Assembly (NCBI RefSeq): GCF_910594005.1
Contig: NC_057819.1
Coordinates: 125,585,669-125,649,668, forward strand
From: Cervus elaphus
Lineage: Eukaryota; Chordata; Mammalia; Artiodactyla; Cervidae
Direction: 5' to 3'
Length of the DNA stretch: 64,000 nt
Position numbers and translations under genes: made by a program
Part shown: positions 44,477 through 54,690 of the stretch, in pieces
Position numbering within the stretch: the first letter of the stretch is position 1
Layout: every line of letters begins with the position of its first letter
The notes under the pieces: generated by a model
Seen by the model: only the letters and a program-made list of their open reading frames with translations
Database searches by the model: none
Told to the model about the DNA's origin: nothing

Positions 44477-44673
44477 GGGGACTTCCCTGGTGGTTCAGGG
44501 GCTAAGGCTCTGTGCTCCCAATGCAAGGGGGCCCGGGTTTGATTCCTGGTCAGGGAACTAGATCCCACATGTCTTCCCACGCCACAACTAAAGATCTTGC
44601 AAGCTGCAATAAAGACTGAAGATCCCACATGCTGCAACTAAGACCCGGCACAGCCAAATAAATAAATATTAAA
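44477..44673 (+). mobile_element. CHR-type tRNA-derived SINE
   Basis: ggggacttccctggtggttc head, gggcccgggtttgattcctgg B-box-like region, and ccaaataaataaatatt tail. Inserted immediately before L1 sequence. Confidence 0.93.
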
Positions 44674-44674
44674 G

Positions 44675-45510
44675 GAAAACAAAACTATGAGACACTACTT
44701 CATACCCTTTAAGATGGCAATGATGAAGAAAGAAGGAAGGAAAGGAAGGAGAAAGGACGGGAGGGAAGGAGAGAGAAAGAAAGGGAGAGAGGAAGGAAGA
44801 AGGAAAGAAAGGAAAAAACAAAAAATAACAAGTGTCGGTGAGGATATGAAGAGACTGGAACGCTTGTGTTTTGCAAATAGGAATGTGAAATGGTGCTGGC
44901 ACTATGGAGGACAGTATGGCAGTTTCTCAAAGAGTGAAACGTGGAATTATTATACGATCCAGCAATTCCACGTCTGGGTATACACTCCAAAGACCTGAAA
45001 GCAGAGTCTCAAGCAGATACTTGTACACTCAGGTTCATAGCAGTATTATTCAAAACAGTCAAAAGGTAGAAGCAACCCAAATGTCCATCAGTGGATGAAT
45101 GAATAAACAAAATGTGGTCTATACATGCAACGCAGTATTAGTTGGCCTTAAAAAAAGAAATTTTGACACACACTACAATATGGATGGACCTCGAAAACAT
45201 TATGCTGTGCAAAACGATACAGTCACAGAAGGATAAATATTGTGTAATTTCTCCTAGATAAGGTACCCAAAATAGTCAGATTTATAGAGACAGAAACATA
45301 ATGGCGGTTGCCAGGGGCTGGGGGAGGGGAGAAAGGAGGGTTAGTGTCTCATGGGGACAGTGTCAGTTCAGGATGACAAAAGTGTTCTGGAGGTGGGTGC
45401 TGGTGATGACCGCATAGCAGTGGGGATATATCTAATGCCACTGAGCCGCACGCTTAAAAATGGTTACAATGGTAAATTTCATGTTATGTGTATTTTAACT
45501 TCAATTTCTA
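44675..45510 (+). mobile_element. Old L1 (L1M) 3' fragment
   Basis: Sense L1: agacactacttcatacc, then aatggtgctggcactatgg, ggtagaagcaacccaaatgt, ccatcagtggatgaatgaa, gttgccaggggctggggg and a final atggtaaatttcatgttatg. No intact frame. A purine-rich expansion sits at 44727-44826. Confidence 0.88.
44727..44826. repeat. Polypurine (GAAGG)-rich tract
   Basis: About 100 bases almost entirely of A and G on the + strand (gaaggaaggaaaggaagg and similar). Only a C at 44757 and the flanks break it. H-DNA (triplex) prone. Confidence 0.9.
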
Positions 45511-45784
45511 AAAAGCTTTAAGAATACTGAGGCAAAAAAAGGCAGATCAGGGAAAATATAGTAAGATATTAACAGTTATGGAATCTGGGTGATGTTCCAA
45601 AGAGATTCACTATGCCCCTCTGCCTACTTTTGCTTTCTGAGTTTTTAAAAACTATTCTCATAATAAGACTAAAGCTAAAAAAGAAGGGATTGGGTTATCA
45701 ACCCTGCCGCTTCCCTCCCTTCTGCAGTTATGCATCTGTATCCTTGACATTGGGCACCACCCCCCTACCCCCCACCCCCGCCCC

Positions 45785-46115
45785 GTCTCAGTCTATACAA
45801 AGTACCATAGTCTCAGGGCTTATAAACAACCGAAATGTCTCAGATTTGAAGGCTGAAAATCCCAAATCAAGGGGCCAACATGGTCAGGCTCTGGTGAGAA
45901 CCCTCTTCCTGTTCCCAGCGGGCACCTTCTCACTGTGTGCTCACACGGGGAATGGGGTGGGGGAGCTCTGGGGGTCTCTTTTATAAAAACACTCATTTCA
46001 TTCATGAGGCTGGAGCCCTCATCACCTAACAATGGCCCTGCCTCCTAATACCATCGTCTTTGAGGGTCAGGATTTCAACATCTGAATTTTCAGGGGACAC
46101 AAGCCTTCAGACCAG
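45785..46115 (-). repeat. MaLR-type LTR fragment (MLT1/MST group)
   Basis: Antisense ancient LTR: the right part reads gtcaggatttcaacatctga followed by attttcaggggacacaag, the reverse of the typical MaLR LTR start. Left part has ctggtgagaaccctcttcct. Exact subfamily not assigned. Confidence 0.6.
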
Positions 46116-47109
46116 AGCACCATGTGACTTGATCAATGGGATGGCAGTGATATGCAGTGAGCAGAGACTTGAAATGCTTCGCACAACAAACCTGCTCTCC
46201 TGCCTGCTGACACAGCCCAGGACAGAACACACCTCGGGTCACACGCTGGTCCAAGGAGGACAAGAAACACGTGGAACTAACCTGGACCCAACACACAACA
46301 CAGAGGCAAGCCCAGTCTGGATCTGCTGAACCCCAACAAGCCTACTCACATGTCAGCACAAAACCAATGCTTACTGTGGAATGCCGCTGAGCCTGTGGGT
46401 CTGTTTGTTAGGGGGCCTAATTATGGCAGTGGCTGACTGATAGAAGGAGTTTCTCAGGAAACACAAGGGAATTCACTAGTCCGAACTGCATCTGACGGAG
46501 AGTTGCTCTCTGGTTAAGACAAGCAGAGTAAGCAGCTTACGGGTGTAGAGGTTAGCACGGAACGGCCTGCATAGGATAGCACTGCTGGACCCTCGTTGCA
46601 TGCTGTCTGACTCAACCACAGGCCCTGGGAAGGCTGTTTGGACACCAAGCAGCCCAAAGCACAGATATCCACCACCAGCAGGACTGAGGGGAGGGGCTGG
46701 AGGAGGCTTGGGCTCTCAGCTTGGCCCCTGCCCCTGCCTGGAATGCAGACATCATCACGCAGGGCTCCCCCTCCCCTCCTGAGCCCTGAGCACCAGCCTC
46801 CCCGGCTTCAGCCACCTCAAGGGAGACCTGCCTCTCTCCCTCAGTTCATTGTGCTGGCCAAGTGCTCCCCACACTGGGATGGGACCTGTCCCCAGTCCCT
46901 GGGGGCAGGGAGGTCCCTACTGGCCTCTTGGAAGATACCCGAAGCAGAGCCGGAGCTGAGGGGCAGAACCTGGCAGCAAGGGGCAGGCAGGTCGGGGAGC
47001 TCTCTGTCTGCACCCCTCGGGGGCGAAAGGCAAAGGCTGAGCCCTGGTGGTTCCCAGGGAACCCCGAGTACAAATGCCACGTCGAGCTGTGGGCCGGCGG
47101 CAGGCACAG

Positions 47110-47240
47110 CGGCTAAGCCTTCCCTTTATCATCTGCAGCAAAGCATTTACAGTCAATAAACGGGCTAATTAATTCTCTTCAAAGACCTCTCAATTATTCA
47201 TCCTGGGCTACAGAGAGAACAATTAGAGCCCAGTGACAGC
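47110..47240. promoter_or_regulatory. Candidate enhancer: homeodomain/SOX/GATA motif cluster
   Basis: AT-rich block in GC-rich surroundings with ctttatcatctg (GATA), gtcaataaac (HOX/FOX-like), gctaattaattctc and ctcaattattcatcc (homeodomain cores) and agaacaattaga (SOX-type ACAAT plus homeodomain). No repeat signature. This composition is typical of conserved developmental enhancers; conservation not tested. Confidence 0.5.
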
Positions 47241-48110
47241 TCTGAAAGTGGAATCAGGCTGGGCCGCAGGGCTGAGCCCCCCGGGTCCGCACAGTCTCAG
47301 GGGTCCCCAGGGGCCCCTGCTCTGATAGAAACAAAGCAGGCTTTATCCCTGGCACCCCCTGCCCCCCTCCCCGGCAGGATGGACTATCTCTTCTTCCTCA
47401 AACTTGCAAGCAGCCTAGATCATTCCCCTCACTTCTCAGGGAAGAAAGCCAAGACCCCAACTGGTCAGTGATGTCTTTTGTCCAATAGCCCACCAGAGCG
47501 GACCTATGGACGCAAAGCCAGACTGGGGGGCGTGTGGCCTCCCTTGAAGGTCTGCCGGGTGCGGGCAGTGGGGTTGCTGCACTTGAGCTGAGCCCTTTCA
47601 GTCTCCCAGAGGTCTGCGCTGGAGGAGGGGGACAGGAGGGAGAGGGGAGAGCTGATCCATCAGCAACTGCAGGCCAGGCTGGGGAGACCTGCTTCCCCAC
47701 CGACAGCGGAAGGCACCCTGGGGCGGCTAGCTGGAGTCCAGTGAGGACACTCGGATTCCACCGGGAGCAGTCCTGGAGCCCTGGCTAGAATCCTCCAGAG
47801 CCGGTGACAGTGGGGCGCTAGCTTCCCTTCTCTCCTCTAACTTCCTGGAGTCCCATCCTGGGGCCGCGAGGGAAACGGCAGCTGGCCTGTCCCCTGTTCA
47901 CTTTCTGCTCTCCAGCCCCAGGTCCCCAAGGCCAGCTCTCACTCCTCTGATTTTCCCCAATAGTGCCGGCCAGCCGGCAGGCAGAGGGTTAACTCCTGGC
48001 CGCTCCCTACCGCGCAGAGTGGGGGGTGGGGGGCCGGGGGCGTGTCTGTCGGGAAGTATGGATTTCTGCAGTGGTTTTACTGGAAAAGCTGTAGCTGAAG
48101 GTGGGAGGGG

Positions 48111-48124
48111 GTCACCATGGCAAC
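48111..48124. promoter_or_regulatory. RFX X-box-like motif
   Basis: gtcaccatggcaac fits the RFX consensus GTNRCC-N0-3-RGYAAC with two half sites. It lies in SINE-free GC-rich DNA. Confidence 0.5.
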
Positions 48125-49045
48125 TTCTGGCTATGGGAACAGGTTGGCTGGTGGGAACCAATTCTTCCAGGGGCCCAAGGGGGCCCGGCTGGCGCTTGGC
48201 ACCCGGGGGGCCCCTCGGAGGATCCTCACCGTCTTAGAGAGGCGCAGAGACCCTCCCCTCCCCAACCCGCCTCCCACCAGCAACACTTCGCTGGGCTCGG
48301 CCCCAGACTCAGCAGCCCCGCCCCCGGTTGAAGCGCCCCCCACACCCAAGCTGTTAATCGATGAACCGATTACCCAGGGCCGTCCAGAGCTCTCAGGAAT
48401 CTCCCACTGAAAGAGAGAGCCTCGACTCCGTGGCCTGGGGTGAGACTCCCCCCTCTCTGGCCCTGCCCCAACCAAGGGAATCTAGATTCCAGGGGGCCCA
48501 AGAGCTTGCCCCAACCCAGCCCCCACCCAGCCCCAACCGGGAAGATTCCGCCCGCAGCGGCAAATTCAAGGAAGTCCTCCCCACCCCCAGCACAAACATG
48601 CACACTCTCCCAGCAAGGGGCTAGCCCCCCCTCCCCGGAAGACCCCGGTGGGGAGGGGAGGGCGCCCCCGGCTAGGAGGCTCCTGGGTGCACCTCCAAGT
48701 CTCTGTCCCTGTGGAATTCCAAGCGGCTGGGGTAGAGCCCACCCAGTGCCCCATGCCCCACCCCATCGCGGGGGCCCCCTATCCCCAGCCAGACCTCCCG
48801 GTGGGACACTGCTGCGCCTTCCCAGGGCGCCAATTCAGCTCTCAGCCCCAGAAGGCCGCCTGGGTGCGGGCAGGACAGGGGTTAGGCCAGAGCGCGCTGA
48901 GCACTGCCGGTGGGAGGAGTGGGGGACTCCTGGGCCCTCCAGGCTCAGGTTCCTGGCCCCCTACCCCAGGATTTCAGAGCCCCCCTGCAAATCCTGCAAG
49001 CACAGGGTGGGCGGGTGCAAGAAGGGGTGTGTGCCTGGGAGGCGC

Positions 49046-49054
49046 TTCCAGGAA
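49046..49054. promoter_or_regulatory. STAT/GAS-like motif
   Basis: ttccaggaa, perfect TTCCNGGAA palindrome in unique GC-rich sequence. Confidence 0.45.
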
Positions 49055-49204
49055 TCTCCCGCCCGCGCTGCCCAAACATCCAGGAAAAGAGGGCATATAC
49101 AGGGCATATGCAGCTTGGGAGACGTTGGGATTCTGGGAGCCAAGTGAGGGGGCAGGCCCGGCCCACTACCTCCCGTTGCTCCAGGAAAGACCACCTGCCT
49201 AAGT

Positions 49205-49325
49205 CCACGTGGGCATCAATCCCTGCTCTGCTGGAGGTCCTTAGACCGGTGACTCTCCTGAACCTCAGCTTCCTGCTCTGTAAAATGGGCAGGAAATGTC
49301 TCCAGCGGGTGGTGAGCATAAAGAA
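49205..49325 (+). repeat. MIR SINE remnant
   Basis: Sense MIR: aacctcagcttcctgctctg then taaaatgggcagg. Confidence 0.75.
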
Positions 49326-49794
49326 GACATAATGCCCCTGCCCATTAACAGGTGAGGGATCCCAAGGTCAGGCCTGATCTCTCCTCTGGCCACTTCCACC
49401 AGGAAAGAGCAGGGACCTTTCTCAAGGGTTGCTGCTGCAAGATGTGGTTCTCCATCCTCCTTCGCATCCACCAGGGACGCTTGGAGGAGAAGTGGCTCAT
49501 GGCGTGGGGCCCCCTGTCGGCGGGACCCACGCAGGCCAGGGCCCAGAGTGGTTAAGCAAAGCCGCCCCTGGTGTTAACTCCCGCAGGCCGGATACCCGTT
49601 GCGGTTTCCCAACTTCCATCAGGGCCTGAAAGACTTAAACCTACCCACTGCGATTGGGGTCCTTCCTTCCCTCACCCCTGGGCTGATTTAGGGGACGCCT
49701 AAACCAGCTCCCTTCACCACCCCGCCCCCGGCTCCCCACTGCTTCCCCTACAGTCCCCTCCCCGCCCCCGCTCCTGCACGGGGCTTCCATCTCT

Positions 49795-49920
49795 CGGATC
49801 TGCCGAATCCCGATAAAACATTTGGGGGAGATAAGTGCTGCGTATAAATAATTAAGACCACATGCATATGCGCCAACAAAAAAAAAAGTTTAAAACCCCC
49901 ATTCCGGGAACAGCTGCCTG
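49795..49920. promoter_or_regulatory. Candidate enhancer: GATA/MEF2/POU/STAT motif cluster
   Basis: Repeat-free AT-rich island in GC-rich DNA. It contains cccgataaaac and ggagataagt (GATA), tataaataatta (MEF2/homeodomain), agaccaca (RUNX), atgcatatgc (POU-like), ttccgggaa (STAT, 49902-49910) and cagctg (E-box). The density within about 120 bases is the evidence; conservation was not tested. Confidence 0.45.
49902..49910. promoter_or_regulatory. STAT/GAS-like motif
   Basis: ttccgggaa, a perfect GAS palindrome of the type bound by STAT3 and STAT5, directly followed by cagctg. Confidence 0.5.
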
Positions 49921-50164
49921 TGTGGGGCCAGGCAGGGCTGCCGGAGGCCCACCCCCACCCCACCCTGCTTGCTCCTTGGGGAGGGTCTGCCGGGGGCTCT
50001 CCACTCCCAGAGCCCCTTCCCCCAACCCAGGGTGGCCCAGAGTGGGTGAGGAAAGGGTGGCAGAGGAGTCCACTGGTGTGGTGAGGGGGACAGGCACCAC
50101 CGTGGGAGTGGCCCTCACACACCCCAAGAGGCCAGGATCCACCAACCCCAAGACTGAGCAGGGT

Positions 50165-50225
50165 CTAGGCACCTAGGAGTGCCCAATAAACATTTACTGA
50201 ATAAATTCATGAATGAGCCAACGAA
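50165..50225 (+). repeat. L2 LINE 3' end
   Basis: gtgcccaataaacatttactg followed by aataaattcatgaatga, the typical L2 terminus. Confidence 0.75.
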
Positions 50226-50262
50226 GGAACTGATCCCAGGTTCCAGGGGAGTGTCTGCCCTC

Positions 50263-50411
50263 AGCTCTGCCATCATGAAGACCTGCTTGCCCCAATGCCA
50301 GCGTCCTGTCAGCTGCAGGGGAGTCAAGCCCAGGGTGCCCAGGGCTCCCCCACCCCCAAAAAAAGGGCCATCTCCCATCCTCTGCAGGAATGCCAGGAGA
50401 AGAGAAATTAG
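50263..50411. repeat. Local duplication, copy A (partner at 52380)
   Basis: About 150 bases that align with 52380-52541, 2.1 kb away in direct orientation, at roughly 80 percent identity by eye. I do not recognise it as a named repeat. Confidence 0.85.
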
Positions 50412-51129
50412 ACTAGCTCATCCCTCACCTGGGAAAGGTGCAGCTTGAGGGCCTTAGGTGAGAAGGCTGGAAGAACTTCCAGAAGGAATCAGGTTGCCGG
50501 CCTGGAGAGTGCAGCTCCTGCCCCTCCCCACTGCAGGAGGGTCAGCGTGGGGTGGCCCAGAGACAAGGGGAGGCTTGCCCTGCCATGCTCCTGCTCAAGA
50601 ACCTGCCATGGCTCCCTCCTGGCAGCACTGTCTGATACCGAGGCTGGAGCTGTCCCCTGGCAGACTCCCCCCGGCCCCAGGTTGCATGCAGATCCTGCCC
50701 CTCTCCGGGGCCACTTCCCATCTTTGGAAGGAAGGCCCTCGCACCCTCTACTCTTGTTTTCTCCTTCCTTCAGTTATTTCCTTAACAGCTACCATGTTCT
50801 AAGCTGGATGGATGGTAGGATGCTGAGAACAAAAGACACAGGTCTTGCCCTCAAGTGGCCTGCAACCCAGTGAAAGATACCGGCAAGTGGCTAGTGACAA
50901 GGGCTGCTCTGAGGTAAGCCAGGTGCAGAGGGAACAGGGAGAAAAGGGTGTGTCTTGGCAGAGTGTTGAGGGGTATCATGGAAAGCTTCCTGGAGGAGGA
51001 GATGGGCTAAACTCCTGGAAGATACACAGGATTCCTCCAAGCGCAGAAGGGGAGCAAGGCTGGGCAGTGCCTCCAGGTGCTTCCAGCACTGCCCCCTGCC
51101 GGCTGTCCACACACCCGTGGCTCTCACAG

Positions 51130-51240
51130 CCAGACCTAGGAGGTATGGGTTCCAATCCTGACTCTTCTATTTACCCTCAAGTTAGTCTATTTCCCGGACC
51201 TCAGTTTCCTTATCTGTAAAATGGGGATCAGGGTCCTGCC
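51130..51240 (+). repeat. MIR SINE remnant
   Basis: Sense MIR: ggttccaatcctgactct, then ctcagtttccttatctgtaa and aatggggatcag. Confidence 0.8.
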
Positions 51241-51959
51241 GTGCAGAGCTCCTTGCGATCCATCCTTGGCCCTCCGTCCTCGGTGGGAGATAAAGCTCCT
51301 ACCCCAGCACCCAGCACTGGCTGGTTAAACCTAACAGGTGCCTGGTAGATACTGACTGGTGGGTGGTCTGAGGACTTGGCGTTTTCTTTCTGAGCTTCCT
51401 TCCCTGGCAGCAACAAACCCCGATAGGGAGCACTGTCCTCTGCTCACCCAGGACTCTAGAAATGCACTCCCACCCCAGATCACTGGCATCTTGGACCACT
51501 GCCCACCCAACTGACCAAGCGTTGGGCGCGTGACGGCACAAGCTGTGTCCTGCCCCTGCCCGGTGCCCCACAGGAGCATGACAAATACTTTGTGGAGTTA
51601 AGCACTCCAGTAACAAAGCTCCTCCCAGGGACCCAGGGCTGGAGAGAGAGGTGGGTGTGCTCAGAAGGTGCCAGTCCTGGGTGATGTCCTCCACCCTGAG
51701 CAAAGGGGTCTTGGGTTCCTGACCAGAGGCCCAGCCATGGCTGCCTCTCCCTCACCACACGCCAGGGCGAGCTCAGTCTTGCCTCTGATCCTGATGAGAG
51801 CAGGTGCCCACCAGAGACAGCTATGCCCGCATCATCTGTGGTTCCTCAGACCCCTCCATCATCCCCGTCAAGCCAGCTCAAGACTTTTTGCTGATGCCAG
51901 CCCTCCAAGTCCCTGAACATGAGACCTTCCTTCATCCTGCCATCCTGGACTTCAAACTC

Positions 51960-52260
51960 AGTAGGAAGGTGCCCGGAATTTAAAAAAAAAAATCATAAGC
52001 ACTAAGAAAGAGTGACCTTCAAACCTTCTCACCGCTTGGGTCATGCACTCTCTCATAAGAAATGCTTGAGCTCATAACTCCATATGAACTCATAACTATA
52101 TATGTATAGTTATTTATAGATTTCAAGTTTCCGTGACTGTATGAATCTATTACTTGCGTTATAAAATATTCACAAAAGAGAGACACTTTAAGAGGATGAA
52201 ATGTAAATACTAAGCATAAAATTCTCCTCCCCACCCTAGTGGATTATTCTGTGTTTGGAG
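51960..52260. other. AT-rich stretch in a GC-rich neighbourhood
   Basis: About 300 bases with poly-A (51980-51992) and an imperfect inverted AT segment (aactatatatgtatagtt at 52094-52111). Probably the diverged 3' end of an old retroelement; family not assigned. Confidence 0.45.
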
Positions 52261-52379
52261 CCCAAAGTCAGATTTCTTGGCCTCCCCAGCTAGGATGGGG
52301 TCCCTGGCAGCTCCCCTACTTTGGCCCATTCCCCAGCCTCAGACTCTGACCTTTTTCCTTCCCATAGATCCCCTCTGAA

Positions 52380-52541
52380 CTCTGCCACCATGAAGACCTG
52401 CTTTCCCTGACACCAGCCATCCTGTCAGCAGCTGGGAAGTCAAGCCCAAGATGTCCAGGGAGCACCTCCCCCAAAAAAACAAAAAACAAAAAGACGGGCA
52501 TCTCCTATCCTCTGCAGGACTGCCAGGGGAAGAGAAATGAG
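52380..52541. repeat. Local duplication, copy B (partner at 50263)
   Basis: About 160 bases that align with 50263-50411: both contain catgaagacctgct, cctgtcagc, gtcaagccca, a cccccaaaaaaa tract and tcctctgcagga followed by gaagagaaat. This copy has an A-rich expansion in the middle. Confidence 0.85.
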
Positions 52542-52599
52542 ATGAGTCTGTGGCACAGAGGACAGGAACAGGCCCACTGGGGACAAAATAAAGGATTGT

Positions 52600-52818
52600 T
52601 GTGCTAAGTGGCTTCAGTTGTGTCTGACTCTTTGCAACCCTGTGGACTGTAGCCCGCCAGGCTCCTCTGTCCATGGGATTTCCCAGGCCAGAATACACGA
52701 GTGGACTGGCATGCCCTCCTCCAGGGGATCTTCCCGACCCAGGGACTGAACACATGTCTCTTATGTCTCCTGCATTGGCAGGCGGGTTCTTTACCACTAG
52801 CACCACCTGGGAAGCCCA
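52600..52818 (-). mobile_element. Bov-tA SINE
   Basis: Antisense Bov-tA from gctaagtggcttcagttgtg to cacctgggaagccc. Flanks share an aaaggatt-like target duplication. It contains ccactagcaccacctgg at the tRNA-like head. Confidence 0.93.
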
Positions 52819-52819
52819 A

Positions 52820-54690
52820 AGAAGGATTAGGTAGGGTTCCTTATAAGACAAAATTCCTGCAGCTGGGCCCAGAGGGAAGCGCTGCTCAGGACTAGACACC
52901 TGGTTCCAATCTGGCTGCATGACTGATGCAGAAGCTAGGGCTTGAGGACAGGTGTGCCATCACTAGGAACACCTTTCCTAGAGGAGGTAGGATCTGCGCC
53001 CAGGGCGCCTGATGTCTGTTCCCGTGTTCAGAGCCCAGTGGAGGCAGGGCAGCCTTTCTTGCCACCACCTTACCCTGCGACCTTGAGATTCCTCTGGGGT
53101 AGCTGGGGAGGCCCACCCAAGGTGCATAACCCTGGAATTCTGCAGCGGAAGCCCTTTCCCACCCTTGCCCCTGCAGATAAGGCCAAAGCCCCGATTCCTT
53201 CTGTCCCTGTGTGTTCCATCCAGGTCTGCTCTCCAGAACCTTCTGTGCCCTCCCTTCTCACACAGGCTCTGGCCCCAGTGGCTGCAGATACAGGGGCCGG
53301 GAGGCAGAGGAGGTCAGAGGTGAAGGGCGCCCTTCGTGGGTACTCTGCCCTGTGGAGGGGAAGCGGAGGAGCCTCAGCCACCCACTGTGCAGGACCCAGA
53401 GTTGCAGCCTCAGAGCCCGTGCCCCCAATGTCCTGGGGTCCCCTACCCCCAGCACAGGATCAGTATCTGCAGAGCTGGTCCCACCCCAGACGGCTCGCCA
53501 AGCCCATGCCCAGCATCTGACCCCTGTGTGCTCCCTCCTGGGTGGACTAAGGGGCCTGGGCAGAGGCCCTGGGAACAGCCGGGGCCCGGCCAGCTCGAAG
53601 CTGACCCCACGCCTCGGCCCGGGCCGAGTAACAGGAAGTAAGAGGCTGATGCCGGTAAGAGAACAGATTCGAGAGATTAGAGGTCTGCTGCTTGATCAGA
53701 AGCTGCCTGGAGCTGGAGGACAAGTTACTGGAAGGAGGAGGAAGCTGCCGCAGTAAATAATGCCAGGCCCCCAACGCTGGCCTCACGTGGCTGATGGGCC
53801 CCAGCTGGGGCCTGGGGCCAGCAGGTGGGGCAGAAAGTGTAAGGGTCTGCTCTCCTTGTAGCCAGAGCTGGGGGGGCCTGAGAAGGTGGGGTGCCCAGAA
53901 GGTCCCCTGGCCCCAGCTGGTGGAGCCTGAAATTCACAGGGTCTCCAAGGCTATGTCCCCCACTGTCCCCATGTCTCCTGCCCCTACTGCCCGCACACAC
54001 CCAGCCCCACCCCACCCCCCGGGGGAGACCCTTGAAGTGGGGACCCAGCCCTGGGCTTGCTTACATTCCCCCCACAATTTTCCCTGCCCCCCCCCCAGAG
54101 TGATTCCTGGAAGGCTGGCTGCTTCCTCACAGAATGGAGGGCACCCTGGGTGTACCGTCCCGGCGGATTTCCCTGGATTCCAGCATTCCGCCCATCCATC
54201 TGCCAGGCGTCACCCTGGGCTGTTCTGCCCCTGGCCGCGTGGACTCCCCAGACCCCTGAAGAGCCCTTAAGACCCAAAGTTCCCTGTGGCCCGACCCCGA
54301 GATCCACAGTGTGGGTGCTTCTGTGGAAGGGGTCAGGCGCTAACCCAGCACCTCCAATCCCAAGAGGCTGAGCCCCCAACTTTACACACTCTGGGGGCGC
54401 CCGAGAGGCAGCAGAGGCCTCCCACCCCCACCAGGGACACAGGGCTGAAAGGCCTGTCCAAGGCCACCTCTGTCCCCAAAGCCTTGGTGGCACGCGCCTG
54501 CCATCCTCTCTTTCACTTCTGACCAAGACCTTCCCCAGCCTCCCCCAGTCAGGACACTCTGATTCCCACTCTGACCCAGGTAGCCCCCTACTGCCAGCCT
54601 GGGCCACCCCGGGGTGGAGGGGACGGAGCCCCCATGTCACACGGGCACCTTCTCTCCGAAGTGCAGTTTCCACACCACGGGGCCAGCAAG
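52820..54690. other. Unique GC-rich intergenic sequence
   Basis: SINE-free 1.9 kb with several chance open frames on both strands (229 codons on the minus strand at 53984-54673) but no family motif, splice pattern or start context that would support a gene. Confidence 0.5.
54104..54112. promoter_or_regulatory. STAT/GAS-like motif
   Basis: ttcctggaa, a perfect TTCCNGGAA palindrome. One of at least eight in the window. Confidence 0.45.

Larger units (their letters stand above)
47240..49795. other. Unique GC-rich intergenic sequence
   Basis: 2.5 kb free of ruminant SINEs. Long chance frames (235 codons at 48440-49147 on +) arise from high GC and carry no domain I recognise. CpG density is raised near 47990-48360 and 48540-48900 but below a full CpG island. 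Confidence 0.5.

Noticed and set aside
48440..49147. 235-codon frame on the + strand
   Set aside because: GC-driven, Pro-rich, overlapped by equally long frames in other phases; no motif.
53984..54673. 229-codon minus-strand frame
   Set aside because: No domain or repeatable structure; overlapping frames on the other strand.
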